The notes under the pieces: model-generated
The model's database searches: none
Told to the model about the DNA's origin: nothing
The model's input: only the letters and a program-made list of their open reading frames with translations
Assembly (NCBI GenBank): GCA_002423585.1
Contig: DIWS01000015.1
Span: 62,001 to 126,000 of the forward strand
Source of the DNA: Actinobacteria bacterium UBA6100
Lineage (GTDB): Bacteria > Actinomycetota > Coriobacteriia > Anaerosomatales > Anaerosomataceae
Reading direction: 5' to 3'
DNA: 64,000 bases
Shown here: positions 41,854 to 50,927 of the stretch, one piece after another
Layout: every line of letters starts with the position of its first letter
Position numbering within the stretch: position 1 is the stretch's first letter
Made by a program: the position numbers and the translations under genes

Positions 41854-43857
41854 TCATCTGTCCGCGCCCACACGATCGGCCGACGCTTCCCGCGTCGGTC
41901 CGGGTCGTGCTTGGCCCAGGAGCCGGAGGCCCTTAGGCAAGAGCTCCTCGCCCCGCCAGATGGGTGGCAGATCGATGTGGTGGACTTCGCGCGCCTGCTG
42001 GCGTGCGGCGCGCACACTGCTCGCGCGCTCCGGGTCGCCGAGTCCGAAGGCCCTATCGACCGACAGACGCGAGAGATCCGGTACGGGGAAGAGCGCCGCA
42101 TTCATCCCGCGGCGTATCACCAGCGCGCCGTCAATCTCAGGCGAGAGGCGGGCGATCTCGTCTGGCATGAGGACTGGTCGCGAAGTCAATTTGTCGGAGC
42201 GCGAGGTCGTGCGGCTGGCTCCCACCAGTCCTCCGCTGTTGCGCTGGGATGACCCGCCGTCGCGCACCATGATCGTCTTGGTGCCGGTCAGGTCGCTGAT
42301 GAGCCGGTGCGTCTTGCCCGAGGCGCTGGCCAGGTAGACGATCGCCGAGCAGTTGCCGCCGATGAGCGAGGTGGCCTCCACGCGCCCCTCGGCATAGCGC
42401 TCGAGCTGTTCGATACTCTGCACCACCATGAGCAGCCGGATCCCGCGGCTCCGTGCCATCGTGAGCATGGAGACGAACTCTGGGATCTTAGGGATGTTGC
42501 CGAACTCCTCGAAGAGGATGTTCACCGGCACCGGGAGTCGTCCGCCGTGCGTGTTGGCGACCTTCACGAGCGCCTGGTAGAGCTGGCGCACGTAGATGGT
42601 GACCATGACGTTGTAGGCATCGCGCTCGTCGGGGGTGATGATGAACACCGCCGACTTGCGCACGCCAACGTCGGCCAGGTTGTGCTCAGAGCGCGCGGTA
42701 AGCGCGGCCATGTTGCGGTTCGAGAAGATCTTCAGTGCATTGGCGGCCGTCGTGTACATGCTCGACGCCGTGTTGCCCGTGGCGAGGCTCGCAGCAAGGT
42801 AGGCGACTTTCGCCGGGTGCCGGTCGTCCAGGCCCTCGATGATCTCTTTGAGCGGGTAGATCTGCTCCTGCCGCAGGCTGTCGGCCCGCACAGCGGTGCG
42901 CTCCTTGCCGTACGTTCCGAGCGCTCGATAGACGTTGAACATGTTGCGCGAGAGCGGGTCGACGCCTTTGGGCTCGCTCGCGATCAGGAGCGCCGTGGCC
43001 GCGATGATCGCTTCTGCGCTGGCGTTCCAGAACGCCTCGTTGCCCCCGTGGCCGCCGAGTTGCGCCGACACGATCGTCTTGGCGAGCTCGTGCGCCATGT
43101 CCTCCGCATGCGCGATCTCGGCCGACCAGATCAGGTCGACGATCAGGTCGAGCGGTGACCACTGGACCGACCGGGAGGGATCCCGCAGGTCGATCGTGTC
43201 GACGCGGTAGCCCCTGGCTTTCAGGTGTTCGCAGGTGGACAGGTAGAGCTCGCCCTTGGGATCGGGGATCACCATCGACTCGCCGAGTTCGCCGAGCGCG
43301 AAGATGCTCGGGAGAACGATCCGGCGTGTCTTGCCCGAGCCGGTGGCGCCGATTACGAGCACGTGGCCTTCGGAGCCAGAGAGGTAGTAGGTCTCCTTGC
43401 GGCCACGCTCGGCTGGGCGAGCGCCGATGACGAAGCCTGAGACGCCGGGAGCCGGGATGGTGCCGGGCGACCAGGTGACTGCGGAGGCCTCGAGCGCCGC
43501 CGGGGTCATCAGGTTCGAGGTGCCGTGCTCGCCGCGACCGGCGGTTCGCGGGATGCCGCCGACCACGCCGGTGCTGCTGGTGCGCGGGCGCAGGAGGTGG
43601 CCGGAGAGCCAGACCCACCAGGCCACGATCGCGGCGGTGAGGAGGATGGAGAGAGCGAGGGTAGCAGGGGTGGTGATCGCGGACCACCAGCGGGCGGGGA
43701 GGGGGATGTGCGCCCAGGTCGTGAACGGCGCGGTGCGCGCCGATCGATCGTGCGGGAGCGAGGCGAGGGCGGTGAGGGCCAACGGGATGAGGGCTGCGGC
43801 TAGCGTTGCAACGAGGAGGATTGATGCGACTCGCCGGATTCCCGTCTTGCTAGCCAT
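41854..43857 (-). CDS. VirD4-type coupling protein (full length)
   Basis: 667 residues from the ATG at 43857 behind GGGAGG. Two N-terminal membrane helices (ASILLVATLAAALIPLAL and LALSILLTAAIVAWWVWL), then the TraG/TraD ATPase: Walker A LVIGATGSGKTRRIVLP, then MVIPDPKGELY and LFEEFGNIPKIPEFV. It brings the relaxosome to the channel. First gene of the minus-strand transfer operon. Fragments of closely related genes occur at 54823-55812 and 63012-64000. Confidence 0.95.
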   Translation of the reverse strand: MASKTGIRRVASILLVATLAAALIPLALTALASLPHDRSARTAPFTTWAHIPLPARWWSAITTPATLALSILLTAAIVAWWVWLSGHLLRPRTSSTGVVGGIPRTAGRGEHGTSNLMTPAALEASAVTWSPGTIPAPGVSGFVIGARPAERGRKETYYLSGSEGHVLVIGATGSGKTRRIVLPSIFALGELGESMVIPDPKGELYLSTCEHLKARGYRVDTIDLRDPSRSVQWSPLDLIVDLIWSAEIAHAEDMAHELAKTIVSAQLGGHGGNEAFWNASAEAIIAATALLIASEPKGVDPLSRNMFNVYRALGTYGKERTAVRADSLRQEQIYPLKEIIEGLDDRHPAKVAYLAASLATGNTASSMYTTAANALKIFSNRNMAALTARSEHNLADVGVRKSAVFIITPDERDAYNVMVTIYVRQLYQALVKVANTHGGRLPVPVNILFEEFGNIPKIPEFVSMLTMARSRGIRLLMVVQSIEQLERYAEGRVEATSLIGGNCSAIVYLASASGKTHRLISDLTGTKTIMVRDGGSSQRNSGGLVGASRTTSRSDKLTSRPVLMPDEIARLSPEIDGALVIRRGMNAALFPVPDLSRLSVDRAFGLGDPERASSVRAARQQAREVHHIDLPPIWRGEELLPKGLRLLGQARPGPTREASADRVGADR

Positions 43858-44145
43858 GTGCACCTCCCTGGCCTCAGCGTCGTGTGAGCTGGAGTGGAAG
43901 CTAGCACAGTGGGCTCCCGGTCCCGGACTTTGTGGTTGGGAGGTGCCGACGTCGCCAGGGGATGGGCCATTGTTGGATGGGCGGACCGGGGCAACTTGTG
44001 CTTGCTCTCGCGAGGCGCTACGTCCGTCCGCTCGTCCTAATCGAACAGTCGTTCGGCCATCCCGACCCAAGATGTCGTACCCGCGTGGTAGAATGACCAC
44101 GACATCTGGGGGACTCGCTGCCGGGCAGGTTCCTCACCGAATGAA

Positions 44146-44169
44146 GAAGCCCCGCGGCAACGGGGCTTC
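44146..44169. terminator. hairpin upstream of the helicase gene
   Basis: GAAGCCCCG (44146-44154) pairs with CGGGGCTTC (44161-44169). No T-tract follows, so it may be a leader element or weak terminator. It lies between the virD4 upstream region and the helicase start at 44234. Confidence 0.5.
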
Positions 44170-44233
44170 GAGTAGACCGGGCGGAAAGCGACCACCGCTG
44201 TTCGCCAACGAGACACGGAGGTAGCTGCTACCG

Positions 44234-46939
44234 ATGGCTACTGTTGATGACCAGATCATGGCCGCTGCCACGACCATCTCGGAGAACATCTCCGTGCTCG
44301 CGGGCGATCGCAAGCTCATGTCGAAGAACATCATCAAGCAGCTGCGCGATTTGACCGAAGGCGTGATCGTGCGAGTCCATACTGGCTCAGGCACGACCAC
44401 CTACGACTATGACGCGATCAAGGCGGCAACGACCTGGGTTGGATCGTCTGGGAAAAGGTTCAACTTCCTGCACCGATTCCACAAGCGGCTCCAGCAGAGC
44501 GAGTCGCACTACACTTTCGATGGTGACGTGTCAGAACGGCTCATGCTCGAGTACTACGAGTATCTTCTGCGGATACGAGAGCTGCTTCTCAACGATTGCG
44601 GTCTTCAGATCCTGTCTAATCTTGAGGACTTCCCGGTCGATCTAGACCCTTCCCTGCGCGAGTACCACGAGAAGATCGTGGACCGTATCCGTGCAGCGCG
44701 CCTACTGCCAGATGGAGAGGGCAAAGACGACCACTACTATGTCCAGTCCGTTCGCCCGTTCGTCACCAGAGGACGGATCTACTACGAGGTGACATTCACC
44801 AACATCACGGACAACCCCAGCAAGTTCGATCGCATCATTGCTTTCACCCACATCGACATGACGGCTCGCTATGCAGCGCAACTGCTACTCATCAATGATG
44901 AGATTGAAGTTCTGGGTCGTAAGATGCCCATCACGATCATCCGTGACTGGAAGGTGTCCATCCGTCCATGCGAGATTCAGCATCTTGCCGAGATACTGGG
45001 GATGGAGACATCTCCTAGCCGAACGGGTGAGTACAAAGGCCTAATGCAGTACCTGACGGACACCCGGGCCAGCCTGCTTGACCTGATGGATATGGGGTCC
45101 GCCCAGTATGAGAACGTCAAGTCCTCGATTACTGCGGGCGTGAAGTCTCCTCGGATCTTTCCTGTACTCGACAAGGCTCGCGCGTTGCTTCGCTCGAAGT
45201 CGCCAGGCACCAATATCGTTCGCTACCTGATGCTTGAGATGAACAACCGCGTCATCAAGCTCCAGAAGGGTCGCGAAGCCAACGGCTATCTCTCGAACCT
45301 TCGGTTGACCTGGAGTGCACGCCCGTTCGACACAATGCCGTTTGCGGCTAGTCCAGCAGGACACGTGCCTCGTCTGGCCGGCTTGTTTGAGTGTATCGAT
45401 ACCACCGGACGGGAACACGAACTGCTCGGACGGCGGATCAAGACGAACGTCGAGCAGAACGGCATGCTCTATACGCCGGTTGAGGATCTCGGGGGCTTCA
45501 GCGACCTCGACAAGGTGATCGCCAAGCACAATCGAACCCTCCCGCCCACGTCAGGACATGTGGGACGAACTCTCGAAAAGGACAAGGGCCACGTCTTCAT
45601 GCGTCAGTACGAGGACGACACGGTTGCCATCATCCAGGAGTTGCAGGCACTGGTAGACGGCGGTGTCAGCGGACACGAGCAGGCTGTGGAGCGGTGGCTT
45701 GAAGAGACCCTCCTCAAGGTCGATGACGAGGCGAAGAAGGAGGCGCTCAAAGCGTTGTTTTCAGTGTCCCGCGTCGCCTTCATCTACGGAGCTGCTGGAA
45801 CGGGCAAGTCGACGATGGTCAACTACATCGCCAACTACTTTGGCGAGAACTCAAAGCTGTTCCTAGCGCAGACCAACCCTGCGAAGGCAAATCTGGAGCG
45901 CAGGGTTAATGCGCAGAATGCAGAGTTCAGTACGATCGCCAGCCACCTCGCAAGGGGCTCGGGCGAACGATATGACATTCTTGTCATTGATGAATGCAGC
46001 ATTGTCAGCAATGCCGACATGCTCAAGGTGCTAGAGAGCACCGACTTCAAGCTGCTGGTCCTCGTCGGTGACGAGTTCCAGATAGAGGCCATCCAGTTCG
46101 GCAACTGGTTCAATATTGCCGCTGACTTCCTGCCGAGACAGGCGGTGTTCCAGCTCACCAAGCCTTGGCGCACCAAAGATGTGGCGCTACTCGATTTCTG
46201 GTCGAAGGTTCGGAACCTTGACGACGGTATCGAAGAGGCAATCGCACATTATGGGTACTCTAGCGTGCTCGATGAATCACTGTTCGTGGGGCAGCGGCCC
46301 GACGAGATCATCCTCTGTCTGAACTACGACGGACTCTACGGCATCAACAACATCAACCGCTTCCTTCAGGCAGGCAACCCCAACAAGGCGGTCACTTGGG
46401 GGGCGAGCACCTACAAGGTGGGTGACCCCATTGTCTTCGGTAGCTCACGAAGATTTCACCCGCTGATCTACAACAACCTCAAAGGCAAGATCGTTGATAT
46501 TCAGGCAGCACGGGATTACATCCAGTTCGACGTCAGGCTTGAGCGTACTTTCACGGAGCTGAGCGTGTGGTCCATCGAGGGCTTGGACTACGCCGGTGAG
46601 TCCACCGTTCGCTTCAAGGTTCTCCCTCGGAGTAGCACCGACACTGACAGCGAGGACCTCAGGTGCACCGTGCCATTCCAGGTCGCCTATGCAGTATCGA
46701 TTCACAGGTCTCAAGGCTTGGAGTATGACTCGGTCAAGGTGGTAATCACCGATGCAAACGAGGATGACATCTCCCACGGCATCTTCTACACGGCCATCAC
46801 CCGTGCACGCGAGCTACTCAAGATCTATTGGACGCCCGAGACGCAAAAGGCCGTATTGAGCGGACTCAACAACAAGCGCAGCGGCAAGGACGTCGGGCTA
46901 CTGAAGGCGCGTCGCGGACTCGGCCGTGCCTTGGGTTAG
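44234..46939 (+). CDS. large SF1 (RecD/Pif1-like) helicase
   Basis: 901 residues. The first 500 have no recognised domain. The C-terminal 400 carry SF1 motifs: Walker A FIYGAAGTGKSTMVNYI near residue 520, ILVIDECSIVS near 582, LVGDEFQIEAI near 612, and the UvrD-C region AYAVSIHRSQGLEYDSV with YTAITRARELL near 852. It should unwind nucleic acid with ATP. Such long-N-terminus helicases are frequent in defence islands. About 190 bases separate it from the ubiquitin-like operon on the same strand, so a functional link is possible but unproved. Confidence 0.85.
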   Translation: MATVDDQIMAAATTISENISVLAGDRKLMSKNIIKQLRDLTEGVIVRVHTGSGTTTYDYDAIKAATTWVGSSGKRFNFLHRFHKRLQQSESHYTFDGDVSERLMLEYYEYLLRIRELLLNDCGLQILSNLEDFPVDLDPSLREYHEKIVDRIRAARLLPDGEGKDDHYYVQSVRPFVTRGRIYYEVTFTNITDNPSKFDRIIAFTHIDMTARYAAQLLLINDEIEVLGRKMPITIIRDWKVSIRPCEIQHLAEILGMETSPSRTGEYKGLMQYLTDTRASLLDLMDMGSAQYENVKSSITAGVKSPRIFPVLDKARALLRSKSPGTNIVRYLMLEMNNRVIKLQKGREANGYLSNLRLTWSARPFDTMPFAASPAGHVPRLAGLFECIDTTGREHELLGRRIKTNVEQNGMLYTPVEDLGGFSDLDKVIAKHNRTLPPTSGHVGRTLEKDKGHVFMRQYEDDTVAIIQELQALVDGGVSGHEQAVERWLEETLLKVDDEAKKEALKALFSVSRVAFIYGAAGTGKSTMVNYIANYFGENSKLFLAQTNPAKANLERRVNAQNAEFSTIASHLARGSGERYDILVIDECSIVSNADMLKVLESTDFKLLVLVGDEFQIEAIQFGNWFNIAADFLPRQAVFQLTKPWRTKDVALLDFWSKVRNLDDGIEEAIAHYGYSSVLDESLFVGQRPDEIILCLNYDGLYGINNINRFLQAGNPNKAVTWGASTYKVGDPIVFGSSRRFHPLIYNNLKGKIVDIQAARDYIQFDVRLERTFTELSVWSIEGLDYAGESTVRFKVLPRSSTDTDSEDLRCTVPFQVAYAVSIHRSQGLEYDSVKVVITDANEDDISHGIFYTAITRARELLKIYWTPETQKAVLSGLNNKRSGKDVGLLKARRGLGRALG

Positions 46940-47132
46940 TCGCATCATCACGGTGCACGCCTCCGCATGGGCGGAACCTTGGCTGATCCATTCAAGCCGC
47001 TCGCATGTCAGATCAGTGTGATAGTAATGAAGCTGGCTTAGATCGCACGCGAGCCGAGGCCGGACACTACGTTCTAACTGCGGTGATGTGCTGATTTGGC
47101 ATAGTGCATGGGGAATGGCTGAAGGAGGAATC

Positions 47133-47381
47133 ATGACGCACGAAGACCACGTCAAGACATATCGAATCTACGTCAATGGAGTCGAGAAGACCGTCGATCA
47201 CGACGTACTCACGTACGGCGAGGTCGTCAGTCTGTTCATCGCTCAGCCCGTCGAGGGCACTATCTATGCGGTGAGTTTCGAACACGCCAAGGAACCGAAG
47301 GAAGGCGAGCTAGTCTCGGGCGGATCTGTAACGATCAAGCAGAACACGGAGTTCGACGTCGATGACACTGGTCGATCGTAG
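47133..47381 (+). CDS. ubiquitin-like (multiubiquitin-family) protein, single domain
   Basis: 82 residues; ATG behind a strong GAAGGAGG site. YRIYVNGVEKTVDHDVLTYGEVVSLF and YAVSFEHAKEPKEGELVSGGSVTIKQNTEFDVD match the beta-grasp multiubiquitin pattern (VNG, LTY-x-EVV, EG/GG-x-V, F-V). Only one domain is present, and the C-terminus is DDTGRS with no exposed diglycine, so conjugation would need processing or a non-classical end. The stop overlaps the E1-like start by 20 bases, and the third gene overlaps by 4, which marks a tight operon. Multiubiquitin/E1 operons are known in bacteria from comparative genomics. Confidence 0.85.
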   Translation: MTHEDHVKTYRIYVNGVEKTVDHDVLTYGEVVSLFIAQPVEGTIYAVSFEHAKEPKEGELVSGGSVTIKQNTEFDVDDTGRS

Positions 47382-48531
47382 CCCCGACCTGTCGCGGCTC
47401 GTCGAAGAGGGATACGACATTGAGATCCGGGACACAAACCTGCTCGTGCATCATGTGCCATACGTGACAAGCGACGGTCGTGTCGACTACTGCATTCTTG
47501 TCTCGGAGCTGTCACACAACGGAACAACCACGGTCACGCCGGGTAGCCACCAGGTGTGGGTTGTGGGCGACATTCCGCACGACCATCTGGGCAATCGCGT
47601 CAGCATTGTGCTGGATCAGCCGCACAACTACGGCGAAGGTCTCCAGGCGAGCTGCAGCATGTCCGGTAAACCCGGTGGGGCTATGCCGCGTGACTATCAT
47701 CAGAAGATCAGCAACTACGTCGTTAACGTGCTGGGCCCATACGCGCGGGCGGTCGATCCCGCCGCAACCCACACCAACTACCCGCCGCGAGAGTCGAGCG
47801 CCGAGGAGTCGGTCTTCAGGTATCACGATGCAGCAACGAGCCGCGCGGGACTGAGTGCAATCTCGGCAAAGCTGAAGCTCGGTAGGGTGGCGATCGTTGG
47901 TCTGGGCGGGACAGGCTCATACATTCTCGATCTGATTGCAAAGACTCCCATCAGTGAGATTCACCTGTTTGACGACGACGTCCTCTATGCGCACAACGCC
48001 TTTCGCGCGCCCGGCGCCACATCACTCGCGGAGCTTGAAGCGTCGCCGCTGAAGGTTGTCTACTACGCCGAGAAGTACGACCACATTCGAAGGGGTATTG
48101 TTGCGCATCCCGTGTGCATCACGAGTGGCAACACTAATGAGCTCCAAGGGATGGATTTCGTGTTTCTGTCGATGGACGCAGGCCCCATGAAGCGCGCAGT
48201 TGTCGAGGCTCTCCAGGGCTGGAAGATCGCGTTTGTCGACTGCGGTATGGGAGTCCGGCGGCAGGACGACTCTTTGCTTGGCACTCTCCGAGTTACTGCC
48301 GGATCTGATGGTCACTACGACCATCTGCCGCGACGCATCTCCTACACCGACGTCAATGCAAATGAGTACGACTGGAACATTCAGACAGCGGAACTGAACA
48401 TGCTCAACGCCGCGATGGCGGTGCTGAAATGGAAGAAGTCCGTAGGCTTCTACGCTGACAGCAAGAAGGAGTTCAACACCACGTATAACGTTGCTCGCAA
48501 CCAGTTGATGAGCGGGGAGTTCGAATTATGA
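47362..48531 (+). CDS. ThiF/E1-like activating enzyme with DUF6791-like N-terminal domain
   Basis: 389 residues. Residues 1-150 look like the domain that precedes ThiF in these operons (VLDQPHNYGEGLQASCSMSG, then a conserved DYHQKISNYV helix); Cys98 may or may not be catalytic. The ThiF adenylation domain follows: AIVGLGGTGSYILDLIAKTP (180-199), HLFDDDVLYAHNAFRAPG with the conserved acidic residues, and Cys294 in IAFVDCGMG as candidate. It would adenylate the C-terminus of the small partner. There is no separate E2 gene, so the N-terminal domain may supply transfer function (inference). Confidence 0.86.
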   Translation: MTLVDRSPDLSRLVEEGYDIEIRDTNLLVHHVPYVTSDGRVDYCILVSELSHNGTTTVTPGSHQVWVVGDIPHDHLGNRVSIVLDQPHNYGEGLQASCSMSGKPGGAMPRDYHQKISNYVVNVLGPYARAVDPAATHTNYPPRESSAEESVFRYHDAATSRAGLSAISAKLKLGRVAIVGLGGTGSYILDLIAKTPISEIHLFDDDVLYAHNAFRAPGATSLAELEASPLKVVYYAEKYDHIRRGIVAHPVCITSGNTNELQGMDFVFLSMDAGPMKRAVVEALQGWKIAFVDCGMGVRRQDDSLLGTLRVTAGSDGHYDHLPRRISYTDVNANEYDWNIQTAELNMLNAAMAVLKWKKSVGFYADSKKEFNTTYNVARNQLMSGEFEL

Positions 48532-48938
48532 GACAGGATTCGTTTGTTCCCGAGTACGTGGAGGAGATGCCGGAAACGCTCGAACCTGGACGGCTGTACA
48601 TCTCGGAACGGTTCCGGACGGCAGCGCACCTATGCGCATGCGGATGCGGTAGTCGCGTCGTGACTCCGCTGAAGCCTGCGAAGTGGCAACTTTCAGAAGC
48701 CGATGGACTTGTATCTCTATCACCATCGATTGGCAGGTGGCAGCTCCCGTGTAAGTCGCACTATTGGATCCGAGCGAATCGCGTCCTGTGGTCCGGGGCA
48801 GTCTCTGAGGAAGAGATGCAGGCTGTTCTCGAGCGGGATCAACGCGATCTCCGTGCCTACTATGCAGCTCGGCGCAAGCCGCGTTGGGCGCCGCGCTTCG
48901 TTTGGAATCTCTATCGCCGCTGGTTCGGCAGACGTTGA
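48528..48938 (+). CDS. DUF6527-like zinc-binding protein of the ubiquitin-like operon
   Basis: 136 residues; ATGA overlap with the E1-like gene. HLCACGCGSRVVTPLKPAKWQL (Cys36, Cys38, Cys40) and PSIGRWQLPCKSHYWIRANRVLW (Cys75, His78) match the DUF6527 pattern that recurs beside multiubiquitin/ThiF genes. The cysteines probably hold zinc. A peptidase or deconjugase role has been suggested for the position, as there is no JAB gene in this operon, but the sequence alone does not show catalysis. The C-terminus is basic. Confidence 0.82.
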   Translation: MRQDSFVPEYVEEMPETLEPGRLYISERFRTAAHLCACGCGSRVVTPLKPAKWQLSEADGLVSLSPSIGRWQLPCKSHYWIRANRVLWSGAVSEEEMQAVLERDQRDLRAYYAARRKPRWAPRFVWNLYRRWFGRR

Positions 48939-49077
48939 TCCACCGCAGGTGTGACCTATGTTGCATTCAGTCCGCCCGCAAACGGTGCGCTATAGCACAT
49001 GCGGTACATCGATTGGGTCGAGGTCTCAGAGGGGATCGACCTGGCCGTATGGTTGGCCGACCACCTTCCTCTCCGCC

Positions 49078-49131
49078 AGAATGACATGAAAGCCCGCCTC
49101 CGATAGAGGAGGCGGGCTTTCATGTCATTCT
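49078..49131. terminator. bidirectional terminator
   Basis: A perfect 23-bp inverted repeat (arms 49078-49100 and 49109-49131) with an 8-base loop, containing a GC core flanked by AAAG/CTTT. It separates the plus-strand ubiquitin-like operon from the minus-strand PadR gene and would end transcription from both sides. Confidence 0.85.
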
Positions 49132-49161
49132 CGAGCGCGAACTCGAAGCCGGAACTCTTGG

Positions 49162-49530
49162 TCATGATCCGCGCACCGCGGTCACGATGGAATCGACAGC
49201 CTCTCTCGCCTGCGTCCAGTCGCTAATCCACGCGGACAATGCCTCTTGTCCAGTGGGCGTGATCACGTAGTACTTCCGAGACGGGCCATGGCCGGTGGGT
49301 CGTGTCTGGATCATCACCAGGCCTTGCTCAAAGAACGAGCGCAAGATGTAGTACACGGTGCCTTGTTCGATGCCCCGCACCCTGTCGGTGTCTGCCACCA
49401 GTTCGATGATCTCGATGCCGTACAGCGGGCGATCAGAACTCGCCAATACCGCCAGGACCCGAAGAGCATTCGCACCCGCCTGAATCTCCCGCCTGAACTT
49501 GCGCCGTGCGCTGTCCGTCGCGTCAGTCAC
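49162..49530 (-). CDS. PadR-family transcriptional regulator
   Basis: 122 residues from the GTG at 49530, which overlaps the upstream stop (GTGA); a longer ATG frame starts at 49563. Winged-helix pattern ALRVLAVLASSDRPLYGIEIIELV, GTVYYILRSFFEQGLV and RKYYVITPTGQEALSAW is typical PadR. It ends a five-gene minus-strand operon and may sense the product of that pathway. Confidence 0.88.
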   Translation of the reverse strand: MTDATDSARRKFRREIQAGANALRVLAVLASSDRPLYGIEIIELVADTDRVRGIEQGTVYYILRSFFEQGLVMIQTRPTGHGPSRKYYVITPTGQEALSAWISDWTQAREAVDSIVTAVRGS

Positions 49531-50915
49531 TGCGACCTGCGGGCCTCTTCGCGCTCCGACCATGCGGCGTCCGCAATCACCTTGTAGTGTGACGCGTATG
49601 CGTCTAGGTCACCGGCCAACTGCGTAAGCAGAGCGTCGGCATGGCGGTGAGTCGGAAGGGCGTCACTGTCAGCCACGACCCGCCGCACAACATCCGTGTT
49701 GTCGATCAACATGCATGGCCTCAGCAGGTTGTCGCTATAGGGCTGTCGATCTCGAATCCCTTTGAAGAATGGCGATGCGAGTACCTCGGCGAGCGACTTG
49801 TCCTTGATGTTGTCGGTAGCGAAGTGGGTGAAGATGCACGGCTCGACGTCACCCCGAGAGTTGATGTGCATGTACTCCTTGCCGGCGGCGATGCACCCAC
49901 CGACGAACGGTGCATCGTTCCAGAAGTCCATCACGAACAGCGGCTTCTCTCGGCGGATCTTTGAAGCGCCTTCGGTTCGCAGGTACTCTCGCTGCTGGGG
50001 GGTGGGCATCAAGTCCAGGTTGGGTTCCTCGCCGACAGGCATATACAGGAAGTGCCATCCCCAAAGGCATCCTTGGTCCACCAGGTAGTCGGTGTACTCG
50101 TCTTCAGTGACCAGCACGCAATTGACGCGGGTGACCATGGTGGAGAAGCCGAAGGGGACGCCATGGGTCCTGAGCGATGCCATCGCGCGCTCGACACCGG
50201 CGAGCGCTCCGGGGCCGCGTCGCTCGTCATGCACCCCTCCCGGTCCGTCGATACTCAGGGACACCAGAACGTTGCCCGCCTTCGCAAGTCTCGCGGCAAG
50301 CGCGTCATCGATCAGTGTTCCGTTCGTGAAGACCTGGAATGTCATCAAGGGGTGACGGTCGAACAGGTCAAGAAGATCAGGTCTGATGAACGGCTCTCCA
50401 CCAAGGATCGTGATGGCGTATGTGCCGATGTCTTGCGCCTCTCGGACGATGCGATCGATCACGTACATCGGCAGATCGTCGGCCTTGTCATACTCGGAGG
50501 CGTAGCAACCGGTGCAGCTCAAGTTGCAGCGCATCGATGGACTGATGAGCACAACCATCGGCGACGCCCCATTCTCCTGAAGCGACGCCTGGCGCTTGGG
50601 TACGCCGGTCCTCGTCCAACCGATGAAGTTGGTAACGAGCCGAGTGCGGCAGTGGGACGAGGTCAGCGCAGTCGCTCGGTCTAGCATCTGAAGTGGTATC
50701 GGCCGCGGATCGAGATCTCGGGCGTTGGTGAAGTACCTCTGCAGGTCACGAGCCCTCTGCCTGTCTTGCTCCGTTGCAGCCAGGTGACTAGCGATCCCGG
50801 CGATCTGAGCCAGATGTCTGTCTGGATCAGCGATGAGGAAGTCGGTGAGTTGCGAAGTGAGCATGGTTGCAGTTGCATCGACGACGTACTGCTTGATCTC
50901 GTTCGGTCTGTTCAC
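49527..50915 (-). CDS. radical SAM protein with SPASM-like C-terminus
   Basis: 462 residues. The radical SAM cluster is SMRCNLSCTGCYASEY (Cx3Cx2C) near residue 130, followed by ITILGGEPFIRPDLL (GGEP, SAM binding). The C-terminus has further cysteines (GGCIAAGKEYMHI, EPCIFTHF, RPCMLID) that could bind auxiliary clusters. SPASM enzymes modify peptides or other substrates, but no precursor peptide is evident nearby. The neighbours (DegV, patatin, TetR) point rather to lipids; substrate unknown. Confidence 0.87.
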   Translation of the reverse strand: MNRPNEIKQYVVDATATMLTSQLTDFLIADPDRHLAQIAGIASHLAATEQDRQRARDLQRYFTNARDLDPRPIPLQMLDRATALTSSHCRTRLVTNFIGWTRTGVPKRQASLQENGASPMVVLISPSMRCNLSCTGCYASEYDKADDLPMYVIDRIVREAQDIGTYAITILGGEPFIRPDLLDLFDRHPLMTFQVFTNGTLIDDALAARLAKAGNVLVSLSIDGPGGVHDERRGPGALAGVERAMASLRTHGVPFGFSTMVTRVNCVLVTEDEYTDYLVDQGCLWGWHFLYMPVGEEPNLDLMPTPQQREYLRTEGASKIRREKPLFVMDFWNDAPFVGGCIAAGKEYMHINSRGDVEPCIFTHFATDNIKDKSLAEVLASPFFKGIRDRQPYSDNLLRPCMLIDNTDVVRRVVADSDALPTHRHADALLTQLAGDLDAYASHYKVIADAAWSEREEARRSQ

Positions 50916-50927
50916 GTGTTGATCCTC

